From Zea mays (taxonomy: Eukaryota > Streptophyta > Magnoliopsida > Poales > Poaceae): 64,000 bases of DNA. The notes below the pieces were generated by a model that was given only the letters and a program-made list of their open reading frames with translations, searched no databases and was not told the origin of the DNA. Below, piece after piece: positions 11,620 through 24,400 of this stretch (positions are counted from its first letter, which is position 1; every line of letters starts with the position of its first letter). The translations under genes and the position numbers were made by a program. Location: assembly GCF_902167145.1 (NCBI RefSeq), contig NC_050099.1, forward strand, positions 241,750,588 through 241,814,587, given 5' to 3'.

Positions 11620-14600
11620 TGTAACGCCCTGAATTTGGGGTAAGATTTTTTCTTCTTTTCTCTCACCAAATTCGGGTGTTACTCTCTTTTCTCTTTCCCC
11701 GTTTGCTCCTTCTCCCCAATTTCAAACTAGTATAGCGACAGGTGTCCGTGTCATGTATAAACCAAAACCTAAGTGTCATGGGTGTTGCATCATGCCGAAG
11801 CACATTTCTTTGTCTGATATTAAGTGTTCGTCTCGTTCCGTTCCGGATTTCGATTCGCGATTTAATTCCGTTTAGTGGTCCGCGCTCGTCGTGGGTTTTC
11901 GATCCGCGAAGTGGCCCGGCCCAACCTAGTCCAGCCCAGTCGGCCCGCCCCGGCCTGCGCGCCCCTGGCGCCCAAACCCCCCATATGCGCCCCCTCCCCT
12001 CTCCTCCCTCTCTCATTTGGATCTTCCGCGCAACAACCTCTCCTCTCCCTCTTCCACCTCTCTCTCCCCGTGGTGCCCTAGGATTTGGAGACGGCAATCA
12101 CCGGATTTTGGACCCCGAGGTGAGCTCCCCTCCCCTTCTCCTCTCTCTCTCCCTCTCCCTCCTCTCCTTCCCCCCGCGCGCGCCCTCCCTTTTCCCCTGC
12201 CCGCGCGCGACCCCGCCCGTCCCCGCCCCTGCCCGGCGCGGCGGCGCCCGACCCCGTCCCCGGCCCGCGGCGGCGTCCCTGCCCGCCCCTCCCCGCTCGG
12301 CCCTCCCCGGCGGCGCCCGCCCGGTCTCCCTCCACGGCGGCGCTCGGCCCCTCCCTCTCCCTCCCCGGCGGCGCCCGCTCGGCCTCCCTCCCCGGCGGCG
12401 CTCGGCCCCCACCCGGCCTTCCCGGCGGCGCCCGCCTCTGCCCCGGCCCCTGCGCGTGGCGCTCGCCCGCCCCGCCCCTCGGCTCGGCCGGCCGTGGTGG
12501 CCCGGCGCCCGCCCGCGGCGCGGCAAGCCCCGCTCGCCCGCGCGCCCCCGCCCCTGGCTCGGCCGCCCCTGGCCGGTTCAACCGCCCCGGCCCCGGCTCG
12601 GCCGCCCGTTCCCCCGTCCCGTCCTCGCCCGACCGTATCTTCGCTCGCCCGCGCTCGCGGTGATTATTTGTTAATTAGCGTGTTGCGTCGCGCGCTTCGC
12701 CGCGCGACGGATTTGTCCAAATTCAGATTCTATCTTGTGTTGCGTCGTGCGCTTCGTCGCGCGACGATTCATTTTCGTTTCAGGTTGTTTAAGGTGTAAC
12801 GCCGCGTGTGTATTCACGCGACGTTCCACTTTGGACTCAGTTTAGCCGACGTATGCCGTCATGCGCTTCGTCGCGCGACGCTTAACGTCTCCTCTTAACT
12901 AAGGCGAAGTGTCTCGTTGCGTGCTCGGTCGCGCGACGAGTCGTTAACTTCTTAATTTGTTTTAGAGAGCTTTGTCGCGCGTCTCGCCGCGCGACCATCT
13001 TTTTATTTATCTCCACCTGCTTACAATAATTAGACATGAAACATGACTTTACTTTACGCTAAACATAGTGTCTACATTAAATTTCCTTCCATTAAGCGAG
13101 TGGTTAATTTATAATCATGCAACGTGATCGTTTCTCGACTGTCTTTTCCTCTTTCTCTCTTAACCGTACTTGCGAGCCCGCGTGGAACGTCTGTTTACTT
13201 ATTGCATTCTATTGTATGGTGTACTGTTCTTTTGTATTAAATATGTGGATGTATGTATGTTTGCGCTCGCATAGAGAACGATCCGGTCGAAGAGCCCGAG
13301 GAACTCGCAGGAGAAGCCCCTGAGCAGCAGTCGGTTGGTGGAGGCAAGTGTCCCTTGACCTATCTCTGTCCTATTCATTCTTTAATTCACCTCCCGCATT
13401 ACACATTTATGCCTAAGGATTGACTAGCTTTTGTTATCCATGTCCTTGTTTACCTATTTGGGTTGGATTATTATTGTTTAGCTTTATGCTATTGCTCAAA
13501 CTCTAATCAATGAACATGATGAGATTATCTATGATACGCTGTTTTCCCTTCTCTTATTATGATGTTATACTTGTGGTCTTCAAGGGGGCTCGAGCGGTTT
13601 CTCGAGTGCCTCTCCGTAAGGACCTGTTCTATGGATGACCGCCCGGGAAAACAGTGCAACCATGAGGGTGGAATGGGGTGCCCTTAGCTGAATAATTAGA
13701 GGATCCAGGGTGTAGTTCACTTAGCCGTCGTGCCGTCAATGGGGCTCGGTGTATGCGGCTCGCTCTGCCAAGTTTGGGTTCGCCCCTTGGGGAGGAGTGC
13801 GGTGCATTTAGGAAACCTAACGGGTGGCTACAGCCCCGGGGAATCTTTGTAAAGGCTACGTAGTGATGCCCTGCTGGGTCACCTTGGTAGTGATCAATGG
13901 AGAGTCATGATCTCCGGGCAGAATGAGAATCACGGCTTGTGGGAAAAGTGCACAACCTCTGCAGAGTGTTTGAAAACTGATATATCAGCCGTGCTCGTGG
14001 TTATGAGCGGCCAAGGGAGCTCCAGTGATTAGTGGTACTTGATCAGAGATACTTTGGTACAGGTGGTTATGAGATCGATGGTTTTGGTTATGACTATGGT
14101 GCTGGTAAGTGGTACTCTTTCCGTTTGGAAAGGAGTACGTCTGGGTTAACAACTTGGGTTAATGCTAAAACCTGGCTTTCTATTAGTAAATAATAATCTG
14201 ACCAACTAAAAGCAACTGCTTGACTTATCCCCACATAAAGCTAGTCCACTACAGCCAAACAGGATACTTGCTGAGTATGTTGATGTGTACTCACCCTTGC
14301 TCTACACACCAAACCCCCCCCATCCCCAGGTTGTCAGCATTGCAACCACTGCTCAGGCGAAGATGAAGCTGTGGAAGGAGACTTCCAGGAGTTCCAAGAC
14401 TATGACGAGTTCTAGGTGTGGGTTAGCGGCAACCACCAGTCGGCTGCCTGTGAAGGCCGCGGTTATCTACGTTTCTTTTCTGCACTTTGATTTATTGTAA
14501 AGACTATATGGACGTCTCAGACGTATGATGTAATCGACTATTTCCCTTCTTAATACTATTTTGAGCACTGTGTGATGATGTCCATGTTATGTAACTGCTG

Positions 14601-14671
14601 TGTACGTGAATAACTGATCCTGGCACGTACATGGTTCGCATTCGGTTTGCCTTCTAAAACCGGGTGTGACA
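11620..14671 (+). repeat. Tekay-type element 5' LTR (3052 bp)
   Basis: Long LTR with four visible parts: a TATA-like GTATAAACC near 11755, a very C-rich tract (about 11990-12640) built of degenerate GGCGGCGCCCG units, an array of GC palindromes (12686-12996), and a lower-GC remainder. It ends ACCGGGTGTGACA. Proline-rich open frames across the C-rich tract are composition artefacts. Confidence 0.93.
12686..12996. repeat. Six phased 24-nt GC palindromes in the 5' LTR
   Basis: Inverted repeats of the form CGTCGCGCG, six-base loop, CGCGCGACG start at 12686, 12743, 12800, 12857, 12915 and 12973. The 9-bp arms pair fully or with one to three mismatches. Intervals are 57, 57, 57, 58 and 58 bp, so this is a degenerate tandem array in which mainly the palindromes are conserved. 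The same array is at 22652-22962 in the 3' LTR. Confidence 0.88.
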
Positions 14672-14675
14672 TAAG

Positions 14676-14688
14676 TGGTATCAAAGCC
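14676..14688 (+). other. Primer binding site (initiator Met tRNA type)
   Basis: TGGTATCAAAGCC begins 4 bp after the LTR end. It differs by one base from the common plant TGGTATCAGAGCC site that pairs with the 3' end of initiator methionine tRNA. Confidence 0.85.
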
Positions 14689-14931
14689 GTGCTGACTGTA
14701 GGACCGCTAACCTAGAATAGAATGGTCGTTCTAAGGACTATAGACCTCGGTCTCTGCCTTGACTTTGATATCCCTTCAAAAGTTGGTCATACCGACCACA
14801 CCTATGTTCTACTATATAATGTACCTTGCTGAAAATTGTGTTTTATTCTAATCCTTCATTTACTTATGTATCATTATTTGCTGGTCATATTAATTCTGTT
14901 CTTACCCTTTTGCTGGCGATGTCTTTTGTAG

Positions 14932-15940
14932 ATGGCTCGACTTAGACACACTGCACGAAAGTCAGTCATCCCCTTATTACCCTCCCGCCTTGCTGAGCGT
15001 CCGCTTCGCCGTCCCGTAGCCGGACAGTCCAGCCACTTGGAGAGACTGCACCACCGCCTGCATGAGGAGCAGGAACGTCGACGACAGGAGCAGCAGGGCT
15101 CTTCCTTCTCGCTCCACCAGGAGATAGAGTCTGTGAGGAGCTGCTCCCCTGTGCTTCCTCTGGAGGCGCCCCCTCCACCACCACTGGGCGTCCCAGCTTC
15201 TGGAGTAGCTGCTGGAGGAGACCCAGACGACGGAGGTGGCGACGACAGCTCGAGCCACGACACCGACTTCTCTGCTAACCTTGAGCCGGAAGGATGGGTT
15301 GCTCGACCCATCACTCGCGACGCTGCTCGCGGGTGTCACTTCCACGATGCGCTCGACACCCTGCTACGTCGGGCATTTAACCGGCATACTTGGTCCGTCG
15401 AGTATCGCTGTGTGGTCTACCAGCATAGTCGTGGGGTCTACCCGGACCGCTGGGAGGCAACCTGCTTGGTGCGCTGCCCGGAGAACAGTCTCCAGGGTGC
15501 GGAGGCCTGCTCAGAGCACTATTCTATCTCTGAGCGGGACTCAGCTGAGGCAGCCATGCAAGATGCTGCACGGCGTGCGCTTTCGCACTACTGCTCGGTT
15601 TTCGGTGGGGCAGCTGACGGTCTTGACCTGAGGTATTACCCCCGCCGTCCATCCGGCAGCACAGGAGGCGTGATTGTCTCACCTGTCGGTGAGGGCAATC
15701 CTAGGTTGAGCAGCACAGTCAACCTAGCCGCCGTGCTAAACACGGAGCTGGACCATGCATTAGACGAGCTGAGTAGGGCTCGTGCTGAGATCGCCCTGCT
15801 GCGGGCTGAGCGCGCGGAACGTCGTCACCTGGATGGTGGTTCCCCCGCTCCCGTCGGGACTCAGCACCCGTACCGCTCACCTCAGCGTGGACACCAGTCT
15901 TATGGCAATCCCGACTGCAAGACCAAGATAACTCTAGAAC
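14932..15940 (+). CDS. Extra ORF upstream of gag in the Tekay-type element, truncated by MITE
   Basis: ATG 14932 opens about 336 native codons that then run into a MITE and stop at 16042-16044. The N-terminus is basic (MARLRHTARKS) and the middle is Pro/Ser-rich. A compact region near residues 125-245 contains several Cys and Trp residues. A predicted coiled coil near 265-305 is rich in Leu, Glu, Arg and Ala. I do not recognise a domain. The ORF lies between the primer site and gag, in the same frame as gag. The ATG directly follows TTTTGTAG, which would fit a leader splice acceptor. A structural or nucleic-acid-binding role is possible but unproven. Confidence 0.55.
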
Positions 15941-16478
15941 TAGAGATGGCAATGGGTACCCGAAACCCGAATACCCGACGGGTTTTACCCGATATGAAGC
16001 GGGTATGGGATGATCTCTCTACCCGCGGGTATGTTAATGGGTAAAAATCTCTACCCGTTGGGTAGACGGGTACGGGTATGGGTTGGTACTGCCCATACCC
16101 ATCTACCCGTGGGTAAAATATACCCGCATCAATAGCACCATAAACATCTAATAGAGTCCAACTTAGCTAGAATAAAACCCTTATCTAGTTATCATTTGTC
16201 TAGATACAAATTTATGTAATCATATGATTTGTTATATGTGAAATTAAAGTTGTTTTTATATGTTTATTTAATATTTTGAGTGATTGGTATATTGGAATTT
16301 AATTCTTTTCTAGCGGGTACGGGTTACCCGACGGGTAAAAATACCCGAGCGGGTACGGGTATGGGTAAGATTTTATACCCGCGAGTATATATGGGTAACC
16401 CGACGGGTAGAATTTTTTTTGATGGGTACGGGTATGGAATGGTACTACCCGACGGGTATGTACCCGTTGCCATCCCTA
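15941..16478. mobile_element. hAT-type MITE nested in the Tekay-type element
   Basis: Terminal inverted repeats are TAGAGATGGCAA and, on the other strand, TAGGGATGGCAA (11 of 12 match). The ends are packed with TACCCG/CGGGTA motifs, as in hAT subterminal regions, around an AT-rich core (16140-16300). The 8-bp target duplication is imperfect (CTAGAACT against CTAGACAT at best). It interrupts the upstream ORF and adds about 35 foreign codons before a stop. Confidence 0.75.
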
Positions 16479-16890
16479 GACATAGATCGTTAGAGTTGGA
16501 TCTTGTAATTAATACGAAAAATATACATAGAAGCTTCAGTCTTAGCGTTAGACTCGGTCTTAGTTAGTCTTAGTTAGACAGGGTAGTTTGCTATATCCTG
16601 TGCATTTATGTTTGTCATGATGAACTATGTTTGGTTTGGATCTTTGTAATGACTGTCACCAGAGTGTGGGTATCCCCTGCATTTTGGTTTACCTGTTATA
16701 TGTTAATGGAGTTAGTTATATAGTTGGGAAACCCTTTATTCCACTTTCCTCTTTATCTGAGAAGCTGTGTGGTTTGTGTTGGAGATCAGTGAAGATGCTC
16801 ATCTGTTCAGCGCTGTTGAAGAATTCTATCCTCTTTTCTTATGCTGCAAGATTTGCCAGATCAGTTCTGATGTGTGGTCGCATTCTGCAG

Positions 16891-17069
16891 ATGTCAGAGA
16901 ACAGGCGCAGAGGAGGAAGGCGTGCTCAGCAGGAGCGAGCCGCTCAACAGGAGGAGGTGCCCCAGCAGCAGCACCTGCCGCCCCCGCCCCCGATGTCCAT
17001 CGAGCAGATGTTTCTGATGCAGACTCAGGCAGTTCAAGCCATCGGTCAGACTCTGGCCGCCATTCAGCA

Positions 17070-17100
<31 letters not shown>

Positions 17101-20100
17101 GCCCCACCTCAGCCTCAGATGCCTCAGATGCCCAGAGACAAGCGTGCTGAATTCATGAGAGGTCATCCACCAACGTTCGCTCATTCTTCTGACCCCATGG
17201 ATGCTGAAGACTGGCTGCGCACTGTGGAGAGAGAGTTGCATACCGCTCAGTGCGATGACAGGGAGAAAGTCCTGTACGGTCCCCGTCTGTTGAGAGGAGC
17301 AGCCCAGTCATGGTGGGAGTCTTACCTCGCCACCCATGCCCATCCTGACGCCATCACCTGGGAAGAGTTCAGAGGAAGCTTTCGTCAGTACCATGTCCCT
17401 GCAAGTCTGATGACAGTGAAGAAGGAGGAGTTCCTGGCTCTCAAGCAAGGGCCATTGTCTGTCAGTGAGTACCGGGACAGGTTTCTGCAATTGTCTCGCT
17501 ATGCTCCTGAAGATGTCAACACCGACGCCAAGCGACAGTACCGTTTCCTGAGAGGCTTGGTTGACCCTCTGCAGTACCAACTGATGAATCACACCTTCTC
17601 GACATTCCAGCACCTGATTGACAGAGCAATCATGACAGAGAGGAAGCATAAGGAGATGGAGGATCGTAAGCGCAAGATCAGTGGACTCCAGCCTGGAAGC
17701 AGCAATCGTCCTCGTTTCTCAGGCAATCAACCTCAGCAGTTCAGGCAGAATCAGCGTCCACCTCAGCAGCATCAGCAGTTTCAAAGGCAGTATCCTCAGC
17801 CTCAGTACCAGAACCGTCAGAGCAATCAGTCAGGAGGTCAGTTTCAGAGGCAGAATCAGCAGGCACCTCGTCTTCCTGCCCCAGCAAACCAGCAGAACAA
17901 TCAGGCAGCACCAGCTCAGGTTGGAAACAGAGCATGTTTCCACTGTGGAGAGCAAGGCCACTGGGTGATGCAATGTCCGAAGAAGGCAACCCAGCAGCAG
18001 TCAGGCCCCAATGCCCCAGCAAAGCAGAATGTGCCTCAGCCTGGAGCAGGCAATCGCTCTCAGCCGCGCTATAATCATGGAAGGCTGAACCACTTGGAGG
18101 CTGAAGCAGTTCAGGAGACCCCCGACATGATAGTAGGTATGTTCCTAGTCGACTCCCATATTGCAGAAGTGTTATTTGATACTGGAGCAACACATTCTTT
18201 CATTACTGCATCATGGGTAGAAGCACATAATCTTCCAAGTACTACCATGTCAACCCCCATTCAAATTGACTCAGCCGGTGGTAGAATTCGAGCCGATAGC
18301 ATTTGTTTGAATATAAGTGTGGAAATAAGGGGGATAGCGTTTCCCGCCAACCTTATAGTAATGGGTACTCAGGGAATATATGTCATCCTAGGGATGAATT
18401 GGCTAGATAAGTATCAGGCAGTTATCAGTTGTGATAAAAGGACCATCAAGTTGGTGTCCCCACTAGGAGAGGAAGTGGTGACCGAGTTAGTCCCGCCTGA
18501 GCCAAAGAAAGGAAGTTGTTATCAGATAGCTGTTGATAGCAGTGAAGCAGACCCAATTGAGAGTATCAAGGTTGTGTCCGAGTTCCCAGATGTGTTTCCA
18601 AAGGACTTACCGGGTATGCCACCAGAGCGGAAAGTTGAGTTTGCCATAGAGCTTCTTCCTGGAACCGCCCCTATCTTCAGGAGAGCTTACAGAATATCTG
18701 GACCAGAGTTGGATGAGCTTAAGAAGCAAATTGATGAGCTGTCAGGAAAGGTTACATTCGGCCAAGCACCTCGCCTTGGGCCGCCCCTGTCCTATTTGTG
18801 GAGAAGAAAGATGGCACCAAGAGGATGTGTATTGATTATCGAGCTTTGAATGAGGTCACGATCAAGAACAAGTACCCTTTGCCCAGGATTGAAGATCTGT
18901 TCGACCAGTTGAGAGGAGCCAGTGTGTTCTCCAAGATTGATCTGAGGTCAGGTTATCATCAGCTCAGGATCCGACCTTCGGACATTCCGAAGACGGCATT
19001 CATTACCAAGTATGGTTTGTATGAGTTCACTGTGATGTCTTTTGGTTTGACCAATGCGCCAGCGTTCTTCATGAACTTGATGAACAGTGTATTCATGGAT
19101 TACCTTGATAAGTTTGTGGTGGTATTCATTGATGACATTCTGGTTTATTCTCAAAGCGAAGAAGAGCACGCAGAACATTTGAGGATGGTATTGCAAAGAT
19201 TGCGAGAGCACCAGTTGTATGCAAAGTTGAGCAAGTGTGAGTTCTGGATCAGTGAAGTCCTGTTCTTGGGTCACATAATCAACAAGGAAGGATTGGCTGT
19301 GGATCCGAAGAAAGTGGCAGACATTTTGAACTGGAAAGCGCCAACAGATGCTAGAGGAATCAAGAGTTTCATTGGAATGGCCAGATATTATCGGCGATTC
19401 ATTGAAGGGTTTTCGAAGATTGCGAAACCAATGACAGCGTTGCTAGGCAACAAAGTTGAGTTCAAGTGGACCCAGAAATGCCAAGAGGCCTTTGAAGCGC
19501 TGAAAGAGAAGTTGACTACGGCGCCCGTCCTAGTCTTGCCTGATGTGCACAAGCCCTTCTCGGTGTATTGTGATGCTTGTTACACAGGTTTGGGATGTGT
19601 GTTGATGCAAGAGGGAAGAGTTGTGGCTTACTCGTCCCGACAGCTGAAGGTTCATAAGAAGAATTACCCAATCCATGATCTAGAGTTGGCAGCAGTGGTT
19701 CACGCACTGAAGACATGGAGACACTATCTGTATGGACAGAAATGCGATGTTTACACAGACCACAAGAGTCTGAAGTACATATTCACTCAGTCAGAGTTGA
19801 ACATGAGGCAGCGAAGATGGTTAGAGTTGATCAAAGACTATGAGTTGGAAATTCATTACCATCCAGGCAAAGCAAACGTAGTGGCAGATGCTTTGAGCAG
19901 AAAGAGTCAAGTCAATCTGATGGTCGCTCGTCCGATGCCTTATGAGTTGGCCAAGGAGTTTGACAGGTTGAGTCTCGGATTTCTGAACAATTCGCGAGGA
20001 GTCACAGTTGAATTGGAACCTACCTTAGAGCGCGAAATCAAAGAAGCGCAGAAGAATGATGAGAAGATCAGTGAAATTCGGCGACTGATTCTAGATGGCA

Positions 20101-21461
20101 GAGGCAAAGATTTTTGAGAAGATGCAGAAGGCGTGATATGGTTCAAAGACCGCTTGTGTGTTCCCAATGTCCAGCCCATTCAGGAGTTGATTCTTAAGGA
20201 AGCTCATGAGACAGCTTATTCGATTCACCCTGGCAGTGAGAAGATGTATCAGGATCTGAAGAAGAAATTCTGGTGGTACGGAATGAAGAGGGAAATTGCA
20301 GAGCATGTGGCTATGTGCGATAGTTGCCGAAGAATTAAGGCAGAGCACCAGAGACCCGCTGGATTGTTGCAACCGTTGCAGATCCCTCAGTGGAAATGGG
20401 ATGAAATTGGTATGGATTTCATAGTTGGATTGCCTCGCACTCGAGCCGGCTACGATTCCATTTGGGTAGTAGTGGACCGCTTGACCAAGTCAGCCCACTT
20501 CATACCTGTCAAGACTAACTACAGCAGTGCAGTATTGGCAGAATTGTATATGTCTCGGATCGTTTGTCTTCATGGTGTGCCAAAGAAGATAGTGTCAGAC
20601 AGAGGAACGCAGTTCACCTCTCATTTCTGGCAGCAGTTGCATGAAGCTTTGGGCACGCATCTGAATTTCAGTTCAACTTATCATCCGCAGACAGATGGCC
20701 AGACCGAAAGGACCAACCAGATTCTTGAAGACATGTTGAGAGCCTGTGCGTTGCAAGATCAGTCCGGATGGGATAAGAGATTGCCTTATGCAGAGTTTTC
20801 CTATAACAACAGTTACCAGGCCAGTTTGAAGATGTCACCATTTCAGGCGCTTTATGGAAGGAGTTGTAGAACTCCGTTGCAATGGGATCAGCCTGGAGAA
20901 AAGCAAGTGTTTGGGCCAGACATTTTGCTTGAAGCCGAAGAGAACATCAAGATGGTCCGAGAGAATCTGAAGATAGCGCAATCGAGGCAGCGAAGCTATG
21001 CAGGCACAAGGAGAAGAGAGCTGAGTTTCGAAGTCGGAGACTTTGTCTATCTGAAAGTGTCACCAATCAGAGGAGTCAAGAGGTTCGGAGTCAAAGGCAA
21101 GCTAGCACCCCGCTACATCGGTTCGTATCAGATTCTTGCAAGACGTGGAGAAGTGGCCTATCAGCTCAGTCTGCCAGAGAATTTGTCAGCTGTGCATGAT
21201 GTCTTTCATGTGTCTCAGTTGAATAAGTGCTTGCGTGTACCAGAAGAGCAGTTGCCAGTGGAAGGTCTTGAAGTCCAGGAGGACTTGACCTACGTTGAGA
21301 AGCCAGTGCAGATCCTTAAGGTTGCAGACAGAGTCACCCGAAGAAAGACCATCAGAATGTGCAAGGTCAAATGGAATCATCACTCTGAGGAAGAAGCAAC
21401 CTGGGAGCGTGAAGATGATCTGATGGCTAAATACCCTGAGCTCTTTGCTAGCCAACCCTGA
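16891..21461 (+). pseudogene. Tekay-type gag-pol, broken by one frameshift and one stop
   Basis: ATG 16891 (MSENRRRGGR) starts gag. A CAG-coded glutamine run is at 17065-17100, and the gag domain is about 17190-17640. A CX2CX4HX4C knuckle (CFHCGEQGHWVMQC) is at 17935-17976, and the protease DTGATHSF motif is near 18178. The RT region follows, with [10 protein letters not shown] near 19126-19155. RNase H is about 19530-19910, and the integrase zinc finger and DDE core about 20200-20760. A C-terminal chromodomain (KVKWNHHSEEEATWE) ends at 21461. The frame changes by one base near 18750, consistent with loss of one G in a GGAAAGG run at the RT N-terminus. TGA at 20115-20117 lies between RNase H and integrase. 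This copy should not make functional pol. Confidence 0.93.
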
Positions 21462-21483
21462 ATCTCGAGGGCGAGATTCTTTT

Positions 21484-21497
21484 AAGGGGGATAGGTT
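21484..21497 (+). other. Polypurine tract of the Tekay-type element
   Basis: AAGGGGGATAGG lies directly before the 3' LTR start at 21498, where the plus-strand primer is expected. Confidence 0.75.
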
Positions 21498-24400
21498 TGT
21501 AACGCCCTGAATTTGGGGGTAGGATTTTTTCTTCTTTTCTCTCACCAAATTCGGGCGTTACTCTCTTTTCTCTTTCCCCGTTTGCTCCTTCTCCCCAATT
21601 TCAAACCAGTATAGCGACAAGTGTCTGTGTCATGTATAAACCAAAACCTAAGTGTCATGGGTGTTGCATCATGCCGAAGCACATTTCTTTGTCTGATATT
21701 GAGTGTTCGTCTCGTTCCGTTCCGGATTTCGATTCGCGATTTAATTCCGTTTAGTGGTCCGCGCTCGTCGTGGGTTTTCGATCCGCTAAGTGGCCCGGCC
21801 CAACCTAGTCCAGCCTAGCCGGCCCGCCCCGGCCTGCGCGCCCCTGGCGCCCAAACCCCCCATGCGCCCCCTCCCCTCTCCTCCCTCTCTCATTTGGATC
21901 TCCCGCGCAACAACCTCTCCTCTCCCTCTTCCACCTCTCTCTCCCCATGGTGCCCTAGGATTTGGAGACGGCAATCATCGGATTTTGGACCCCGAGGTGA
22001 GCTCCCCTCCCCTCCCCTTCTCCTCTCTCTCTCCCTCTCCCTCCTCTCCTTCCCCCCCGCGCGCGCCCTCCCTTTCCCCCTGCCCGCGCGCGACCCCGCC
22101 CGTCCCCGCCCCTGCCCGGCGCGGCGGCGCCCGACCCCGTCCCCGGCCCGCGGCGGCGTCCCTGCCCGCCCCTCCCCACTCGGCCCTCCCCGGCGGCGCC
22201 CGCCCGGTCTCCCTCCCCGGCGGCGCTCGGCCCCTCCCTCTCCCTCCCCGGCGGCGCCCGCCCGGCCTCCCTCCCCGCGGCGGCGTTCGGCCCCCGCTCG
22301 GCCCTCCCCTCGCGCGGCCCCGCCCGGCCTCCCTCCCCGGCGGCGCTCGGCCCCCACCCGGCCTTCCCGGCGGCGCCCGCCTCTGCCCCGGCCCCTGCGC
22401 GTGGCGCTCGCCCGCCCCGCCCCTCGGCTCGGCCGGCCGTGGTGGCCCGGCGCCCGCCCGCGGCGCGGCAAGCCCCGCTCGCCCGCGCGCCCCCGCCCCT
22501 GGCTCGGCCGCCCCTGGCCGGTTCAACCGCCCCCCGGGCCGGTTCAACCGCCCCGGCCCCGGCTCGGCCGCCCGTTCCCCCGTCCCGGCCTCGCCCGACC
22601 GTATCTTCGCTCGCCTGCGCTCGCGGTGATTATTTGTTAATTAGCGTGTTGCGTCGCGCGCTTCGCCGCGCGACGGATTTGTCCAAATTCAGATTCTATC
22701 TTGTGTTGCGTCGTGCGCTTCGTCGCGCGACGATCCATTTTCGTTTCAGGTTGTTTAAGGTGTAACGCCGCGTGTGTATTCACGTGACGTTCCACTTTGG
22801 ACTCAGTTTAGCCGACGTATGCCGTCATGCGCTTCGCCGCGCGACGCTTAACGTCTCCTCTTAACTAAGGCGAAGTGTCTCGTTGCGTGCTCGGTCGCGC
22901 GACGAGTCGTTAACTTCTTAATTTGTTTTAGAGAGCTTTGTCGCGCGTCTCGCCGCGCGACCATCTTTTTATTTATCTCCACCTGCTTACAATAATTAGA
23001 CATGAAACATGACTTTACTTTACGCTAAACATAGTGTCTACATTAAATTTCCTTCCATTAAGCGAGTGGTTAATTTATAATCATGCAACGTGATCGTTTC
23101 TCGACTGTCTTTTCCTCTTTCTCTCTTAACCGTACTTGCGAGCCCGCGTGGAACGTCTGTTTACTTATTGCATTCTATTGTATGGTGTACTGTTCTTTTG
23201 TATTAAATATGTGGATGTATGTATGTTTGCGCTCGCATAGAGAACGATCCGGTCGAAGAGCCCGAGGAACTCGCAGGAGAAGCCCCTGAGTAGTAGTCGG
23301 TTGGTGGAGGCAAGTGTCCCTTGACCTATCTCTGTCCTATTCATTCTTTAATTCACCTCCCGCATTACACATTTATGCCTAAGGATTGACTAGCTTTTGT
23401 TATCCATGTCCTTTTTTACCTATTTGGGTTGGATTATTATTGTTTAGCTTTATGCTATTGCTCAAACTCTAATCAATGAACATGATGAGATTATCTATGA
23501 TACGCTGTTTTCCCTTCTCTTATTATGATGTTATACTTGTGGTCTTCAAGGGGGCTCGAGCGGTTTCTCGAGTGCCTCTCCGTAAGGACCTGTTCTATGG
23601 ATGACCGCCTGGGAAAACAGTGCAACCATGAGGGTGGAATGGGGTGCCCTTAGCTGAATAATTAGAGGATCCGGGGTGTAGTTCACTTAGCCGTCGTGCC
23701 GTCAATGGGGCTCGGTGTATGCGGCTCGCTCTGCCAAGTTTGGGTTCGCCCCTTGGGGAGGAGTGCAGTGCATTTAGGAAACCTAACGGGTGGCTACAGC
23801 CCCGGGGAATCTTTGTAAAGGCTACGTAGTGATGCCCTGCTGGGTCACCTTGGTAGTGATCAATGGAGAGTCATGATCTCCGGGCAGAATGAGAATCACG
23901 GCTTGTGGGTAAAGTGCACAACCTCTGCAGAGTGTTTGAAAACTGATATATCAGCCGTGCTCGCGGTTATGAGCGGCCAAGGGAGCTCCAGTGATTAGTG
24001 GTACTTGATCAGAGATACTTTGGTACAGGTGGTTATGAGATCGATGGTTTTGGTTATGACTATGGTGCTGGTAAGTGGTACTCTTTCCGTTTGGAAAGGA
24101 GTACGTTTGGGTTAACAACTTGGGTTAATGCTAAAACCTGGCTTTCTATTAGTAAATAATAATCTGACCAACTAAAAGCAACTGCTTGACTTATCCCCAC
24201 ATAAAGCTAGTCCACTACAGCCAAACAGGATACTTGCTGAGTATGTTGATGTGTACTCACCCTTGCTCTACACACCAAACCCCCCCCCCATCCCCAGGTT
24301 GTCAGCATTGCAACCACTGCTCAGGCGAAGATGAAGCTGTGGAAGGAGACTTCCAGGAGTTCCAAGACTACGACGAGTTCTAGGTGTGGGTTAGCGGCAA

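Noticed and set aside
11742..12799. Long proline-, arginine- and alanine-rich frames on both strands (also 21790-22765)
   Set aside because: They lie in the C-rich tract of the Tekay-type LTRs. Stop codons are rare there because of base composition, and no frame is conserved between the two LTR copies after indels.
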